From positions 114,104 to 178,103 of the forward strand of contig NZ_BLBC01000003.1 in the NCBI RefSeq assembly GCF_009684755.1: a stretch of DNA of 64,000 bases, in the 5' to 3' direction. The notes under the pieces were generated by a model that saw only the letters and a list, made by a program, of their open reading frames with translations, was not told the origin of the DNA and searched no databases. Shown piece after piece: positions 57,201 to 64,000 of this stretch. Numbering within the stretch: position 1 is the stretch's first letter; each line of letters opens with the position of its first letter. Made by a program: the position numbers and the translations under genes. The DNA comes from Capnocytophaga felis (lineage in GTDB: Bacteria > Bacteroidota > Bacteroidia > Flavobacteriales > Flavobacteriaceae).

Positions 57201-57671
57201 ATCAGAACTACCGATACTTACCCCAGCCGACTCTCCTTGCAAAGCCGATACAGGATTTACCGTATTGGTCTTGGCGAGTTCTTCACCTTTCATTTCGGTC
57301 ATCGCGTACCCTAATTTTTTAGTTTCCCGCTTGATTCCCAAAGCTGTAACAACAACCTCGCCAAGTTGTTGCGCCTCTTCTTTTAGTACCACATTGATTT
57401 TTAAGGATTTACCCCCCCCCACTACTTTTTTGGTTTGGGCTTGAAAACCGATGTAGGTAAACTCAAGCACATCACCCTCCTGAAGTTGAAGGGAATAATT
57501 TCCGTCAAAATCGGTGGAAGTCCCCTTTGATGTTCCTTTCACCAAAATACTCACCCCTGGTAGTGGGCTACCTGACTCATCTGTAACAGTTCCTGTTACG
57601 GTCTTCACCTGTGCCAAGATAGGAAAACTCACTATAAACAGCACAAGTAAACATAAAACTTTCTTGCTCAT
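54252..57671 (-). CDS. SusC/RagA-family TonB-dependent importer with internal G tract
   Basis: The 1139-residue barrel has a signal peptide (MSKKVLCLLVLFIVSFPILA), a CarboxypepD_reg-like domain (24-100), the TonB-dependent plug (LGEVVVTALG, then VRGVSSLNSNNNQPIFVIDG) and a large barrel ending in FSVAIDF. It imports a ligand captured by the SusD partner, powered by TonB. Codons for V84-G85-G86-G87 contain nine consecutive G (57412-57420). One extra G gives TAA at once; one fewer gives TAA after three more codons. The frame is open (on) as sequenced. Both states are consistent with phase variation; this is inference. The gene has its own promoter. Confidence 0.93.
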   Translation of the reverse strand: MSKKVLCLLVLFIVSFPILAQVKTVTGTVTDESGSPLPGVSILVKGTSKGTSTDFDGNYSLQLQEGDVLEFTYIGFQAQTKKVVGGGKSLKINVVLKEEAQQLGEVVVTALGIKRETKKLGYAMTEMKGEELAKTNTVNPVSALQGESAGVSIGSSDGGLFGNAKIQVRGVSSLNSNNNQPIFVIDGVILENNTSGASADWESNANDFGNILKNLNPDDYKSVSVLKGAAATALYGSRGINGVVLIETKNGSEAKGLGVSVKHSLGVDHVYATPELQTEYGQGIMAGYIGYGKTDASGQYFRFDTEQFYYDANGNPSRVNHPREGLGYGPRFNENTMIVDYDGKLVPYRPYKNNVLKAYNLGVSNTTSVSLTGGNEKGNFYLSDSYNQRTGVLPNNGFTRNSLLFSGAYNLASWLKAEASVSYTSSEGKNPRSDLAANFLDGTWTNEYDVEKYKQNQYWQAKHGGLPNSNYGDDYAYVPGKSIWFAYNKNNQVRNENVVRPIVKLSAEILKGLNVRLEGNLNYYTIKQENKELGSGYANEGGYYALYHYRDVSQTGKISLDYTKDITQGLSAYVVVGGEIWNQEKSETRVRTDGGLVVPGRYYLKNSKKTPIADAGRVFGTKQINSLYFLTSFSLKDQLFLDITGRNDWSSALVYTDGTGNYSYFYPSVSSSWVFSQTLGLPSWVSFGKLRASWAQVGSDTDPYSINKGYSLGSYEMNGGNNIYLNEVSTTLVDKSIKPERKNSYEVGLDARFFNNRLGFDVAYYDEYITNQIGDIPLPNASGYRNLLTNIGTLRNYGFELKVDAKPIRTNNFVWDVSFNYWRNRTQVTDLHKDYGAYKILGGTPAYGNFRIGSVAFEGGEYGVLMSDSAPKKFQAKDANGNNIDDPRNGMPILKWTNNGRTAYYERSGEVEEIGKMQPDFEGSLKNTFTYKGVSLSVMLDARFGGYMASFSNRYGTANGFLNTSLKARDAQHGGITWTSQYADTKGQTFSDGVIVEGVFAPGTNVQTPAGTTQDVGGLTYQEAMDKGYIEPSHGSTHTYFKNSWGQGVVNDDWFHEVNYVALRNISLGYTLPSEVSKRLKMKNLYLGVNLRNLGYLYNSLPNKLNPESFRGTTSTESFFERSFIPYTASYTFSVAIDF
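57412..57420 (-). repeat. Nine-G homopolymer in susC, candidate phase-variation tract
   Basis: Nine C on the plus strand (nine G in the coding sense) at codons 84-87 of susC. I saw no other G or C run this long in the window. Sequence on both sides is set so that any one-base slip ends translation within four codons. Confidence 0.75.
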
Positions 57672-57709
57672 ACTTTATCGTTTATTAAGTTAATACTCAA
57701 AAAGTCCCA

Positions 57710-57717
57710 CAAAAGTA
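57710..57717 (-). promoter_or_regulatory. -7 promoter box of susC
   Basis: The minus strand reads TACTTTTG, matching TAnnTTTG, 38 bases before the ATG; no clear -33 box. Confidence 0.45.
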
Positions 57718-57886
57718 AAAAATAATATTATCTTATGAAATTTTTATATTAAAATTTTATTTTCATTATGATAAAATTCAGCTTTCACAATTTTGAGGAG
57801 TTATTTTTTCTTTTCGAAGAGATATATTTTATAGTTTGGTACGGTTATTGCCCTATTCTTTTCGGAAATTTTAAATTTTACAAGAT

Positions 57887-58465
57887 ATGAAAAAAACAAT
57901 TTTAACATTTTCGGTTATTTTTGCTTTGCTTATTTCGGCAAATGCATTCTCTCAGGTCAATTTTGGAGTAAAAGCAGGTGCTAACTTAGGTAAAATTGAC
58001 GGTGTTGCTTACAAAGATCAATTTAAATTGGGGTATCAGTTGGGTGGATTTGTGAGTGTCGGTTTTTCAGAGAAATTTGCCCTGCAAGGCGAAATTTTAT
58101 TTGACCAAACAAACACTTCCCTAAGAGATTCATATGCTTCCATTTGGAATGATAAATTCGATAAAGGGAAGAAATTAAACTATTTAAACGTTCCTATTTT
58201 GCTCAAATACAATCAAAAGGGATTTATCTCGCTACTTGCAGGTCCTCAGTTCAGTGTTTTAACAAATCGCGATGATAATTTATGGCAGAATGGGGAAAAA
58301 CTTTTTAAAGGCTCTGATTTTTCCTTCCTCGCAGGAGCTGAAATTAATCTTAGTCCTTTTTTCATATACGGACGCTACGTTTGGGGCTTCTATGATATTA
58401 GCGATTTTTTAAAAGAAAAGGCTAAAACACAACAAATTCAAGTGGGAGTCGGATTGAAATTCTAA
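57887..58465 (+). CDS. Outer-membrane beta-barrel protein (porin-like, small)
   Basis: The 192-residue protein has a signal peptide (MKKTILTFSVIFALLISANAFS) and an eight-strand-type barrel pattern starting VNFGVKAGANLGKIDG and ending QVGVGLKF, as in the PorT/OmpW-like beta-barrel group (beta-barrel protein 13.x). No catalytic motif. Function unknown. It is divergent from susC and shares that 215-bp spacer. Confidence 0.83.
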   Translation: MKKTILTFSVIFALLISANAFSQVNFGVKAGANLGKIDGVAYKDQFKLGYQLGGFVSVGFSEKFALQGEILFDQTNTSLRDSYASIWNDKFDKGKKLNYLNVPILLKYNQKGFISLLAGPQFSVLTNRDDNLWQNGEKLFKGSDFSFLAGAEINLSPFFIYGRYVWGFYDISDFLKEKAKTQQIQVGVGLKF

Positions 58466-58485
58466 TCGGTTATCTATAATTGGTA

Positions 58486-58517
58486 AAATCCCAGTAATGA
58501 GCTCATTACTGGGATTT
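58486..58517. terminator. 32-bp perfect palindrome between convergent genes, likely terminator
   Basis: Sixteen-base arms meet at GAGCTC with no extra loop (AAATCCCAGTAATGAG and its complement). T tract is short, but the position between convergent genes fits termination on both strands. Confidence 0.7.
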
Positions 58518-58575
58518 CTGTTTGAAGTAATTTAGCATTTGCAATTATTCAGAAGAATAAAAGCTATATCAAATT

Positions 58576-61500
58576 CTACATTCTTACCTTTCTTCCTACG
58601 AATCGCTCTTGTAAATGCTGGAAAATCACGAATAAAACTGGAATTACTATCAGCCCTAAGAAAGTACCAATAAGTAATCCGCTTACAGCTCCCGTTGCCA
58701 CAGAACGATTCCCAGCCGCACCAATTCCTGAGGCAAATACCAATGGCAATAGCCCTACAATAAAGGCAAATGAGGTCATCAAAATAGGTCGCAAACGTGC
58801 CATTGCCGCATTGATAGCCGAGCGAGACAAACTCTCACCGTGATGACGACGTTGTTCAGCAAACTCAATAATCAAGATGGCATTCTTTGCCAATAGCCCA
58901 ACCAGCATAATGAGCGAAATCTGGAAATAAATATTATTCTCCAAGCCAAACAACCATTGTCCTAAATAAGCTCCCATTATCCCAAAGGGTAACGAGCAGA
59001 TTACCCCTAAAGGAAGAATATAACTTTCATATTGTGCCGAAAGAATGAAATAGGTAAATATCAAGCTAAGTACAAAAATGATAGCTGTTTGTGAGCCCGA
59101 ACCTTGTTCTTCCCGTGTAATTCCTGTATAATCAATGCTGTAATTTGCCCCAAGGCTTTCAGCTGCCACTTCCTCAACGGCACGCAAGGCATCACCCGTG
59201 CTATATCCTTCGGCGTTGGCTCCGGAAAGATTCACAGCTGTAAAAAGATTATAACGATTCAAGCTCTGAGGTCCGAAAGTTCTTTCCAAGCTCACGAATT
59301 GTGAAATTGGGGTCATTGCACCTGATGCTGTTTTCACCATCAAGCCATTTAAGTTGTTTATATCCTTTCTATCATCGGGAAGTGCCTGAACCATCACACG
59401 AAATTGCTTCCCGTACTTAGTAAAATCAGTAGCATACACACCTCCTATATAGCTTTGAAGAGAATGCAAAATAGTACTTACATTTACTCCCGACTGTACT
59501 GCACGCTCTACATTTAACGTCATCTGATATTGCGGATAATTCGCATTGAAAGAAGTTTGCACATATTGTATTTCAGGTCGTTGCATTAGATTTCCGATAA
59601 ACTCCTGTGATACTCGCTCCAAATCTTTAATCTCTCCTCCTGCCCTATCAAGAAGTACTATTGAGAATCCTGAACTCATACCAAAGCCAGGAACTGCTGG
59701 TGGTTGAAAAAAGATAACGCGAGCCTCTGGAATATCTGAAATTGCTTTGAAAGCCTGCATTGTAATAGCTTGTATGGATTGATTGGGGTCTGACAGACGT
59801 TCTTCAAAAGGCTTCAAACGTAAAAAACCCATACCATAATTACTCCCCGCACCAGAAATAAAACTTCTACCTGTAATAGCTGTTACTGAACTTACTCCTG
59901 GTATCTTTCTCAGTTTTTGTTGTGCTTCTTCCATTACAGCTGCTGTACGCTCCATTGAAGCTCCTGGTATCAATTGAGCATCTATGAATAACAATCCATT
60001 ATCTTCCGTAGGCACAAAACCTGATTTCATCTGACTATTAGACACATAAAATCCTGCACCAGCTAAGGCAAATAATACCAAAGTTACCCACTTATGACGT
60101 AAAAAGAAGGTAAACGTTTTTCCATATCGCTTGGTAGCAGCATCGAAAGCAATATTGAATTTATGAAAGAATTTCTGCAAGAAGGATTTATTAGCATATT
60201 CCTTATGTGAGTGGGGTTTTAGGAACAATGCACATAGCACAGGACTAAGTGTAAGGGCATTCACCGCTGAAATAGCAATAGCTACAATAAGTGTTATCCC
60301 AAATTGCTTATAAAATACACCCGTTGTTCCACCTATAAAGGTTACAGGAATGAATACTGCTGCCATTACCAGAGTTACAGAAATGATTGCTCCTGAAATC
60401 TCGTGCATTGCCTCAATAGTTGCATTTCTTGCTTTATCTCCTGTGCGTTCCATTTTAGCGTGAACAGCCTCCACCACGATAATCGCATCGTCCACCACAA
60501 TACCAATAGCAAGCACCAAGGCAAAAAGTGTAAGCATATTAATTGAATAACCAAACAAATTCAAGAAGAAAAACGTACCTACAATAGATACTGGCACTGC
60601 AATAGCAGGAATAAGCGTAGAACGGAAATCCTGCAAGAAGATATAAACTACTAAAAACACTAATAAGAAGGCTTCTAAAAGCGTAGTAAGTACCTTTGAT
60701 ATGGAGGCTTCCAAGAACTCATTGGTATCGTAATTAATCGTATAGCTTATCCCTTCGGGAAATGTGGGTCGTGCCTTTTCCAAGTATGACTTAATATCAT
60801 TAATAATATCCTGTGCATTGGAGCCTGGCGTTTGAAAAATACCCATAGATACTGCTGGGTTTCCATTATTTTTAGCAAACCCAGTATAGGAGAGGGCTCC
60901 TAACTCTATCTTTGCTACATCTTTCAATCGCAGAATTCTACCTCCATCTATCGATTTGATGACAATATTTTCATACTCGGTTACTTCATTGAACTTACCT
61001 TTATATTTGATGGTATATTCATAGATGCTTCCGCTGTTTTGCCCCAATGTACCTGCTGCGGCTTCTCTACTCTGGCTAGTGATAGCTGAGGTAACTTCGG
61101 ACGGATTTAGTTTATAGGCTGAAAGTTTCTGAGGATTGAGCCATATTCGCATAGAATAATCCTTCGCTCCGAATACTGATGCATCACCTACTCCATTAAT
61201 ACGCTTAATGGCAGGAACTACGTTAATATTCATATAGTTCTGGATAAAGATATCATTCAGCTCTGGATTTTCTGAATAGAAAGTTAGGAACATCAATGCT
61301 CCTGAGTTTTGTTTTTGGGTGATAACTCCTGATTGCGTAACCTCCGAAGGTAATATAGCATTAGCTCGTGCAACCCTATTTTGCACATTTACCACTGCAA
61401 TATCCGGATTAGTTCCCTGCTTAAAATATACAGAAATACTTGCAGAACCGCTATTGTTTGCCGTAGAGGTAATATAATCCATATTTTCTACCCCATTGAT

Positions 61501-61704
61501 TTGTTCTTCAAGGGGAATTACCACCGATTTTAGCACCGTTTCTGCATTTGCACCCGTATAATTAGCCGAAACAGTTACCGTTACAGGAGCAATATCAGGA
61601 TATTGAGATACAGGTAACGCCATTATTCCTAAAATACCTACAATAACTATCAAAATGGAAATAACCGTTGATAGTACAGGTCTGTCAATAAATTTTTTTA
61701 TCAT
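58576..61704 (-). CDS. RND family efflux permease, AcrB/HAE1 type
   Basis: The 1042-residue inner-membrane pump has the family N-terminus MIKKFIDRPVLSTVISILI, ALPVSQYPDIAP, proton-relay aspartates in GIVVDDAIIVVEAV, the second-half lysine in GLLAKNAILIIEFAEQ, and twelve predicted helices. It would export hydrophobic drugs or detergents through a tripartite complex. The tolC-family gene lies upstream beyond a DUF6261 gene; no membrane-fusion protein is in the window. A hairpin at 61735-61772 lies in the 130-bp space before it. Confidence 0.94.
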   Translation of the reverse strand: MIKKFIDRPVLSTVISILIVIVGILGIMALPVSQYPDIAPVTVTVSANYTGANAETVLKSVVIPLEEQINGVENMDYITSTANNSGSASISVYFKQGTNPDIAVVNVQNRVARANAILPSEVTQSGVITQKQNSGALMFLTFYSENPELNDIFIQNYMNINVVPAIKRINGVGDASVFGAKDYSMRIWLNPQKLSAYKLNPSEVTSAITSQSREAAAGTLGQNSGSIYEYTIKYKGKFNEVTEYENIVIKSIDGGRILRLKDVAKIELGALSYTGFAKNNGNPAVSMGIFQTPGSNAQDIINDIKSYLEKARPTFPEGISYTINYDTNEFLEASISKVLTTLLEAFLLVFLVVYIFLQDFRSTLIPAIAVPVSIVGTFFFLNLFGYSINMLTLFALVLAIGIVVDDAIIVVEAVHAKMERTGDKARNATIEAMHEISGAIISVTLVMAAVFIPVTFIGGTTGVFYKQFGITLIVAIAISAVNALTLSPVLCALFLKPHSHKEYANKSFLQKFFHKFNIAFDAATKRYGKTFTFFLRHKWVTLVLFALAGAGFYVSNSQMKSGFVPTEDNGLLFIDAQLIPGASMERTAAVMEEAQQKLRKIPGVSSVTAITGRSFISGAGSNYGMGFLRLKPFEERLSDPNQSIQAITMQAFKAISDIPEARVIFFQPPAVPGFGMSSGFSIVLLDRAGGEIKDLERVSQEFIGNLMQRPEIQYVQTSFNANYPQYQMTLNVERAVQSGVNVSTILHSLQSYIGGVYATDFTKYGKQFRVMVQALPDDRKDINNLNGLMVKTASGAMTPISQFVSLERTFGPQSLNRYNLFTAVNLSGANAEGYSTGDALRAVEEVAAESLGANYSIDYTGITREEQGSGSQTAIIFVLSLIFTYFILSAQYESYILPLGVICSLPFGIMGAYLGQWLFGLENNIYFQISLIMLVGLLAKNAILIIEFAEQRRHHGESLSRSAINAAMARLRPILMTSFAFIVGLLPLVFASGIGAAGNRSVATGAVSGLLIGTFLGLIVIPVLFVIFQHLQERFVGRKVRM

Positions 61705-61734
61705 ACTTTTTATTTGCTAATACATATTATTTAA

Positions 61735-61772
61735 TCTGTGTAAGCCCTTGACCTCTCTTGGACTTACACAGA
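61735..61772. other. Hairpin between DUF6261 gene and RND gene
   Basis: Perfect ten-base arms TCTGTGTAAG (61735-61744) and CTTACACAGA (61763-61772) enclose 18 bases that can partly pair further. Both flanking genes are on the minus strand. It may be a weak terminator, an attenuator or an RNA-processing site. Confidence 0.55.
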
Positions 61773-61834
61773 ATATTTTTGGCTTATTAATTTTATACAT
61801 TTAACATATAAAATCAATATCTGCCTATAATACA

Positions 61835-62605
61835 TCACGATACAGAAGGAACATTTTCTTCCTTAGTTGATATATTTTTGTTTGCTTTAAGCTGACCTAA
61901 ACGCTGTTTGTATGCATTCATCGTATCTTCCATTAACTTACTGAGCAAGGTAATAAAATTTTTGCTTTCTTCTGATGGGTGTATTACATTATTAGAAAAA
62001 GCGAAGCGAACTAACTCCTTATATAAAACGTGAGCTTCTTTACGTACCTTTTTCACATTGATTAATGGTGTTGTAGCCTGTGTTTCAGCACGCACTCCCA
62101 CCAATTCCTGATATCGGGTATTGGCTTGCTTTAAAGAAGCCACAGCGTGTGATACACTCAATGCATTCAAGTGCTTAGAGATTTCAGGCTTTTCCAAATC
62201 TTTAATCAATGCATCGATAGCTTGCGACTTTTGTCGAGTAGGAAGTGATGCCACTCGCGAATAATTTTTAAACTCTTTGACAAGCACCTGCGCTGATTCC
62301 TTATGCGATTCCATAGAACTTTTCTTTGCCAATCGGAATGAAGATATTACATAGGATAGCAATTCGCTACGTTGTTTCTCCAATCGGTTAATATTTTCAG
62401 ACTCTTTGCTTGAACGAGTTTGGCGAGATGCCTCCGTAAGCAAATCCAAGTTCTTTTGAATAGATGTAAACAACTCTTTCCTTACAGCTAATTTATCCAA
62501 ATCATTTTCATCTATCAATCCCATTGCCCCTTTTATAAATTGGGCATATTCATCATTGTTTAATTTAACAAGATTCGGTAAAGAAATATCCATCAATACA
62601 CTCAT
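61835..62605 (-). CDS. DUF6261 family helical protein
   Basis: The 256-residue protein is nearly all helix and coiled coil, rich in Lys, Glu and Ser, without signal peptide or membrane segment. The opening SLPNLVKLNNDEYAQFIKGA and the spacing of heptads fit DUF6261, a Bacteroidetes-only family of unknown role. It separates the tolC-type gene from the RND pump gene, an unusual position. ATG at 62605 is used; M5 is an alternative. Confidence 0.65.
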   Translation of the reverse strand: MSVLMDISLPNLVKLNNDEYAQFIKGAMGLIDENDLDKLAVRKELFTSIQKNLDLLTEASRQTRSSKESENINRLEKQRSELLSYVISSFRLAKKSSMESHKESAQVLVKEFKNYSRVASLPTRQKSQAIDALIKDLEKPEISKHLNALSVSHAVASLKQANTRYQELVGVRAETQATTPLINVKKVRKEAHVLYKELVRFAFSNNVIHPSEESKNFITLLSKLMEDTMNAYKQRLGQLKANKNISTKEENVPSVS

Positions 62606-63017
62606 AACTTATAACTTTTTTGGGTTAAACTTTAATAAAACAAATTCAGTTTATATTTTAATGCTAAATACATTATATTATTTTCTTTCTTTGGATTATC
62701 TTTTATAGTTTTAACTTATAAAAACTAATCAATATTACAGGTTACACTCATCAAAGTCATAATAACGACCGCATCACAACAATCTTGACTTTCATAAACC
62801 ATAAAAAACACCTAATTACACTAACTTTTATATTTAAAACCTAAAAGAAACTATAAAATATCAATATCACAAAAATAAAAATCAACAAGAACGACCTAAA
62901 TACAATAACTTTTATATTTATTACCCGCAAGAAAGACCTCAATACACCAACTATTTTTAAACCTCATTTCCTACGCAATACAGCTATATATATTTTTAAA
63001 ATTTTTACCTATTGTAA
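62606..63017. repeat. Intergenic region with 42-bp degenerate tandem repeat
   Basis: No gene is seen in these 412 bases. Copies start near 62811, 62853, 62895 and 62937 (42-bp period). Units at 62811 and 62895 agree at 33 of 42 positions and share TAACTTTTATATTTA exactly; the second and fourth are more decayed. The region before 62811 is plain AT-rich sequence. Confidence 0.6.
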
Positions 63018-64000
63018 TTACCGCCATCCACCACCCAAAGCCTTATAAAGGGTAATTCCATACTGCATTCGCATAAATTTGGCATTCGCAAGGGATAGTT
63101 CGGCATTCAATCGATTAACCTCAGAGGTTATCACCTCCAAATAACTTGCCATTCCGCTATTGAATAATTCTTTTGAATAATCTGTTGCCTTTTGGTAAGC
63201 CTCTGTTTCTTTTTGTTTTAGTTGTATAAACTCCTCTTGTGAGGCAAAATTTTGCATAGCGTCCGAAACTTCCTTCCCTGCCATCAATATTGTTTTCTGA
63301 AATCCTAACAATGCTATTTCTTTATTAGCTTTGCTTACTTCGTATTGTGTACGTACTTGTCGTCTGTTAAATATAGGTTGCGTAAGCCCTGCAATAAAAT
63401 TAGCAAAAATAGATTTCACTGAAAACCATTGCTCTATATCGGTACTTGTAACACCTGTGCGAGCTGTTAGCGTTAGTGATGGATAAAATCCGGTACGTGC
63501 TACGTTGGTTAGCTCAAAGGCATTCATCAGGTTGTACTCTGCACGCTTTACATCGGGTCTGTTCTCGAGCAAACTGACAGGATACCCTTGTTTGAAATCG
63601 GTCGGAAACTGTTGTTCATCTAACCTTGTGCGTTCAATATCTTGCGGATTCTCCGCCAATAATATTGCTATGCTATTTTCTAACGCCCAGACAGCATTGT
63701 TTATCGTAATTAACTGCGATTGTGCATTATATAATAAGGCTTGTGTTTGTTGAACGGCTACTTCTGTGGTGATTCCCGCATCTTTAAGTGCTTGAGTAGT
63801 TTCCAATCCGGCTTGTCTGAGCTTAATGGTTTCCTGCAATATTTCACGTTGCCTGTCATACATTAGCAATTGATAATAAGCTGTTGCCAGCGTGGCTATC
63901 ACTTCAGACTGAACCGCCTGATGTGCCGAAACCGTAGCCAGATACGATGCGTAACTTGCCTTATTTTGAGCGTTTAATTTCCCCCATATATCGGCTTCCC
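63018..64000 (-). CDS. TolC-family outer-membrane efflux protein, 5' end outside window
   Basis: The frame is open to the right edge, so about 326 C-terminal residues are seen and the gene starts beyond base 64000; the GTG at 63902 is internal. Seen: EADIWGKL at the edge, long coiled helices, ENRPDVKRAEYNLMNAFE and SLTLTARTG, and the C-terminal repeat half of the NodT/CusC type. It would form the outer-membrane channel of a tripartite pump, presumably with the RND permease 1.3 kb downstream. Confidence 0.92.
   Translation of the reverse strand, partial: EADIWGKLNAQNKASYASYLATVSAHQAVQSEVIATLATAYYQLLMYDRQREILQETIKLRQAGLETTQALKDAGITTEVAVQQTQALLYNAQSQLITINNAVWALENSIAILLAENPQDIERTRLDEQQFPTDFKQGYPVSLLENRPDVKRAEYNLMNAFELTNVARTGFYPSLTLTARTGVTSTDIEQWFSVKSIFANFIAGLTQPIFNRRQVRTQYEVSKANKEIALLGFQKTILMAGKEVSDAMQNFASQEEFIQLKQKETEAYQKATDYSKELFNSGMASYLEVITSEVNRLNAELSLANAKFMRMQYGITLYKALGGGWR

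Noticed and set aside
62811-62980. CRISPR array
   Set aside because: The repeats are contiguous, degenerate and without unique spacers, and no cas genes are near.

Overview
This window reads as ordinary chromosome of a low-GC Bacteroidota bacterium of the family Flavobacteriaceae, most likely a Capnocytophaga or close relative (inference from protein make-up and AT-rich composition; no rRNA is present to confirm it). Evidence for the group: SusC/SusD pair, DUF6029, DUF2851 and DUF2853 proteins, TlpA/DUF4369-type lipoproteins, a NagB-PIG-L fusion, an alanine-racemase-fold arginine decarboxylase of the short Bacteroidetes type, and many promoters with the Bacteroidetes -7 box TAnnTTTG about 20 bp after a TTTG/TTG -33 box. 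No tRNA, rRNA, CRISPR, prophage or insertion sequence was found.

Layout. 1-1603: 3' part of an outer-membrane DUF6029 protein. 1671-3062 (-): arginine decarboxylase. 3553-10809 (+): patatin-type outer-membrane phospholipase, serine dehydratase, then a compact cluster folP - small lipoprotein - cdaA (c-di-AMP synthase) - DUF2851. 10926-16096: TlpA-like thiol lipoprotein, Gfo/Idh oxidoreductase (-), PatB-type C-S lyase, MATE pump. 16181-22467: NagB-PIG-L fusion (-), OmpA protein, fabD, ABC exporter pair. 22516-30724 (-): lipA, GH95 fucosidase, OmpA protein, hpf, xerC-type recombinase, M28 peptidase, fmt. 30867-40033 (+): purine nucleoside phosphorylase, a TlpA-like lipoprotein without its redox cysteines, YifB ATPase, two unknown envelope genes, menD, DUF2853, ligA. 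40105-41879 (-): birA, lpxK. 41983-47416 (+): DEAD-box helicase, carboxypeptidase-D-regulatory protein, AsmA-like protein. 47502-50266 (-): unknown lipoprotein, pckA. 50740-50985 (+): tiny eight-cysteine protein. 51121-57671 (-): MBL hydrolase, SMR exporter, SusD, SusC. 57887-58465 (+): small outer-membrane barrel. 58576-64000 (-): RND pump, DUF6261 protein, and the 3' part of a TolC-family gene.

How the genes fit together. Much of the window concerns the cell envelope: lipid A (lpxK), two OmpA anchors, porin-like barrels, AsmA, a TonB-dependent nutrient importer and four kinds of exporter (MATE, ABC, SMR, RND). Host-glycan scavenging is suggested by the secreted fucosidase, the amino-sugar fusion enzyme and the SusCD pair.

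The most notable observation is a run of nine G residues inside the susC coding region (57412-57420, coding strand minus), in an otherwise AT-rich sequence. Adding one G gives an immediate stop codon and removing one gives a stop three codons later. This is the expected architecture of a slipped-strand on/off switch for the SusC/SusD importer. Secondary points are a 42-bp degenerate tandem repeat between tolC and the DUF6261 gene, a hairpin between the DUF6261 gene and the RND gene, a palindrome over the patB promoter, and a duplicated Cys4 module in the 81-residue protein.
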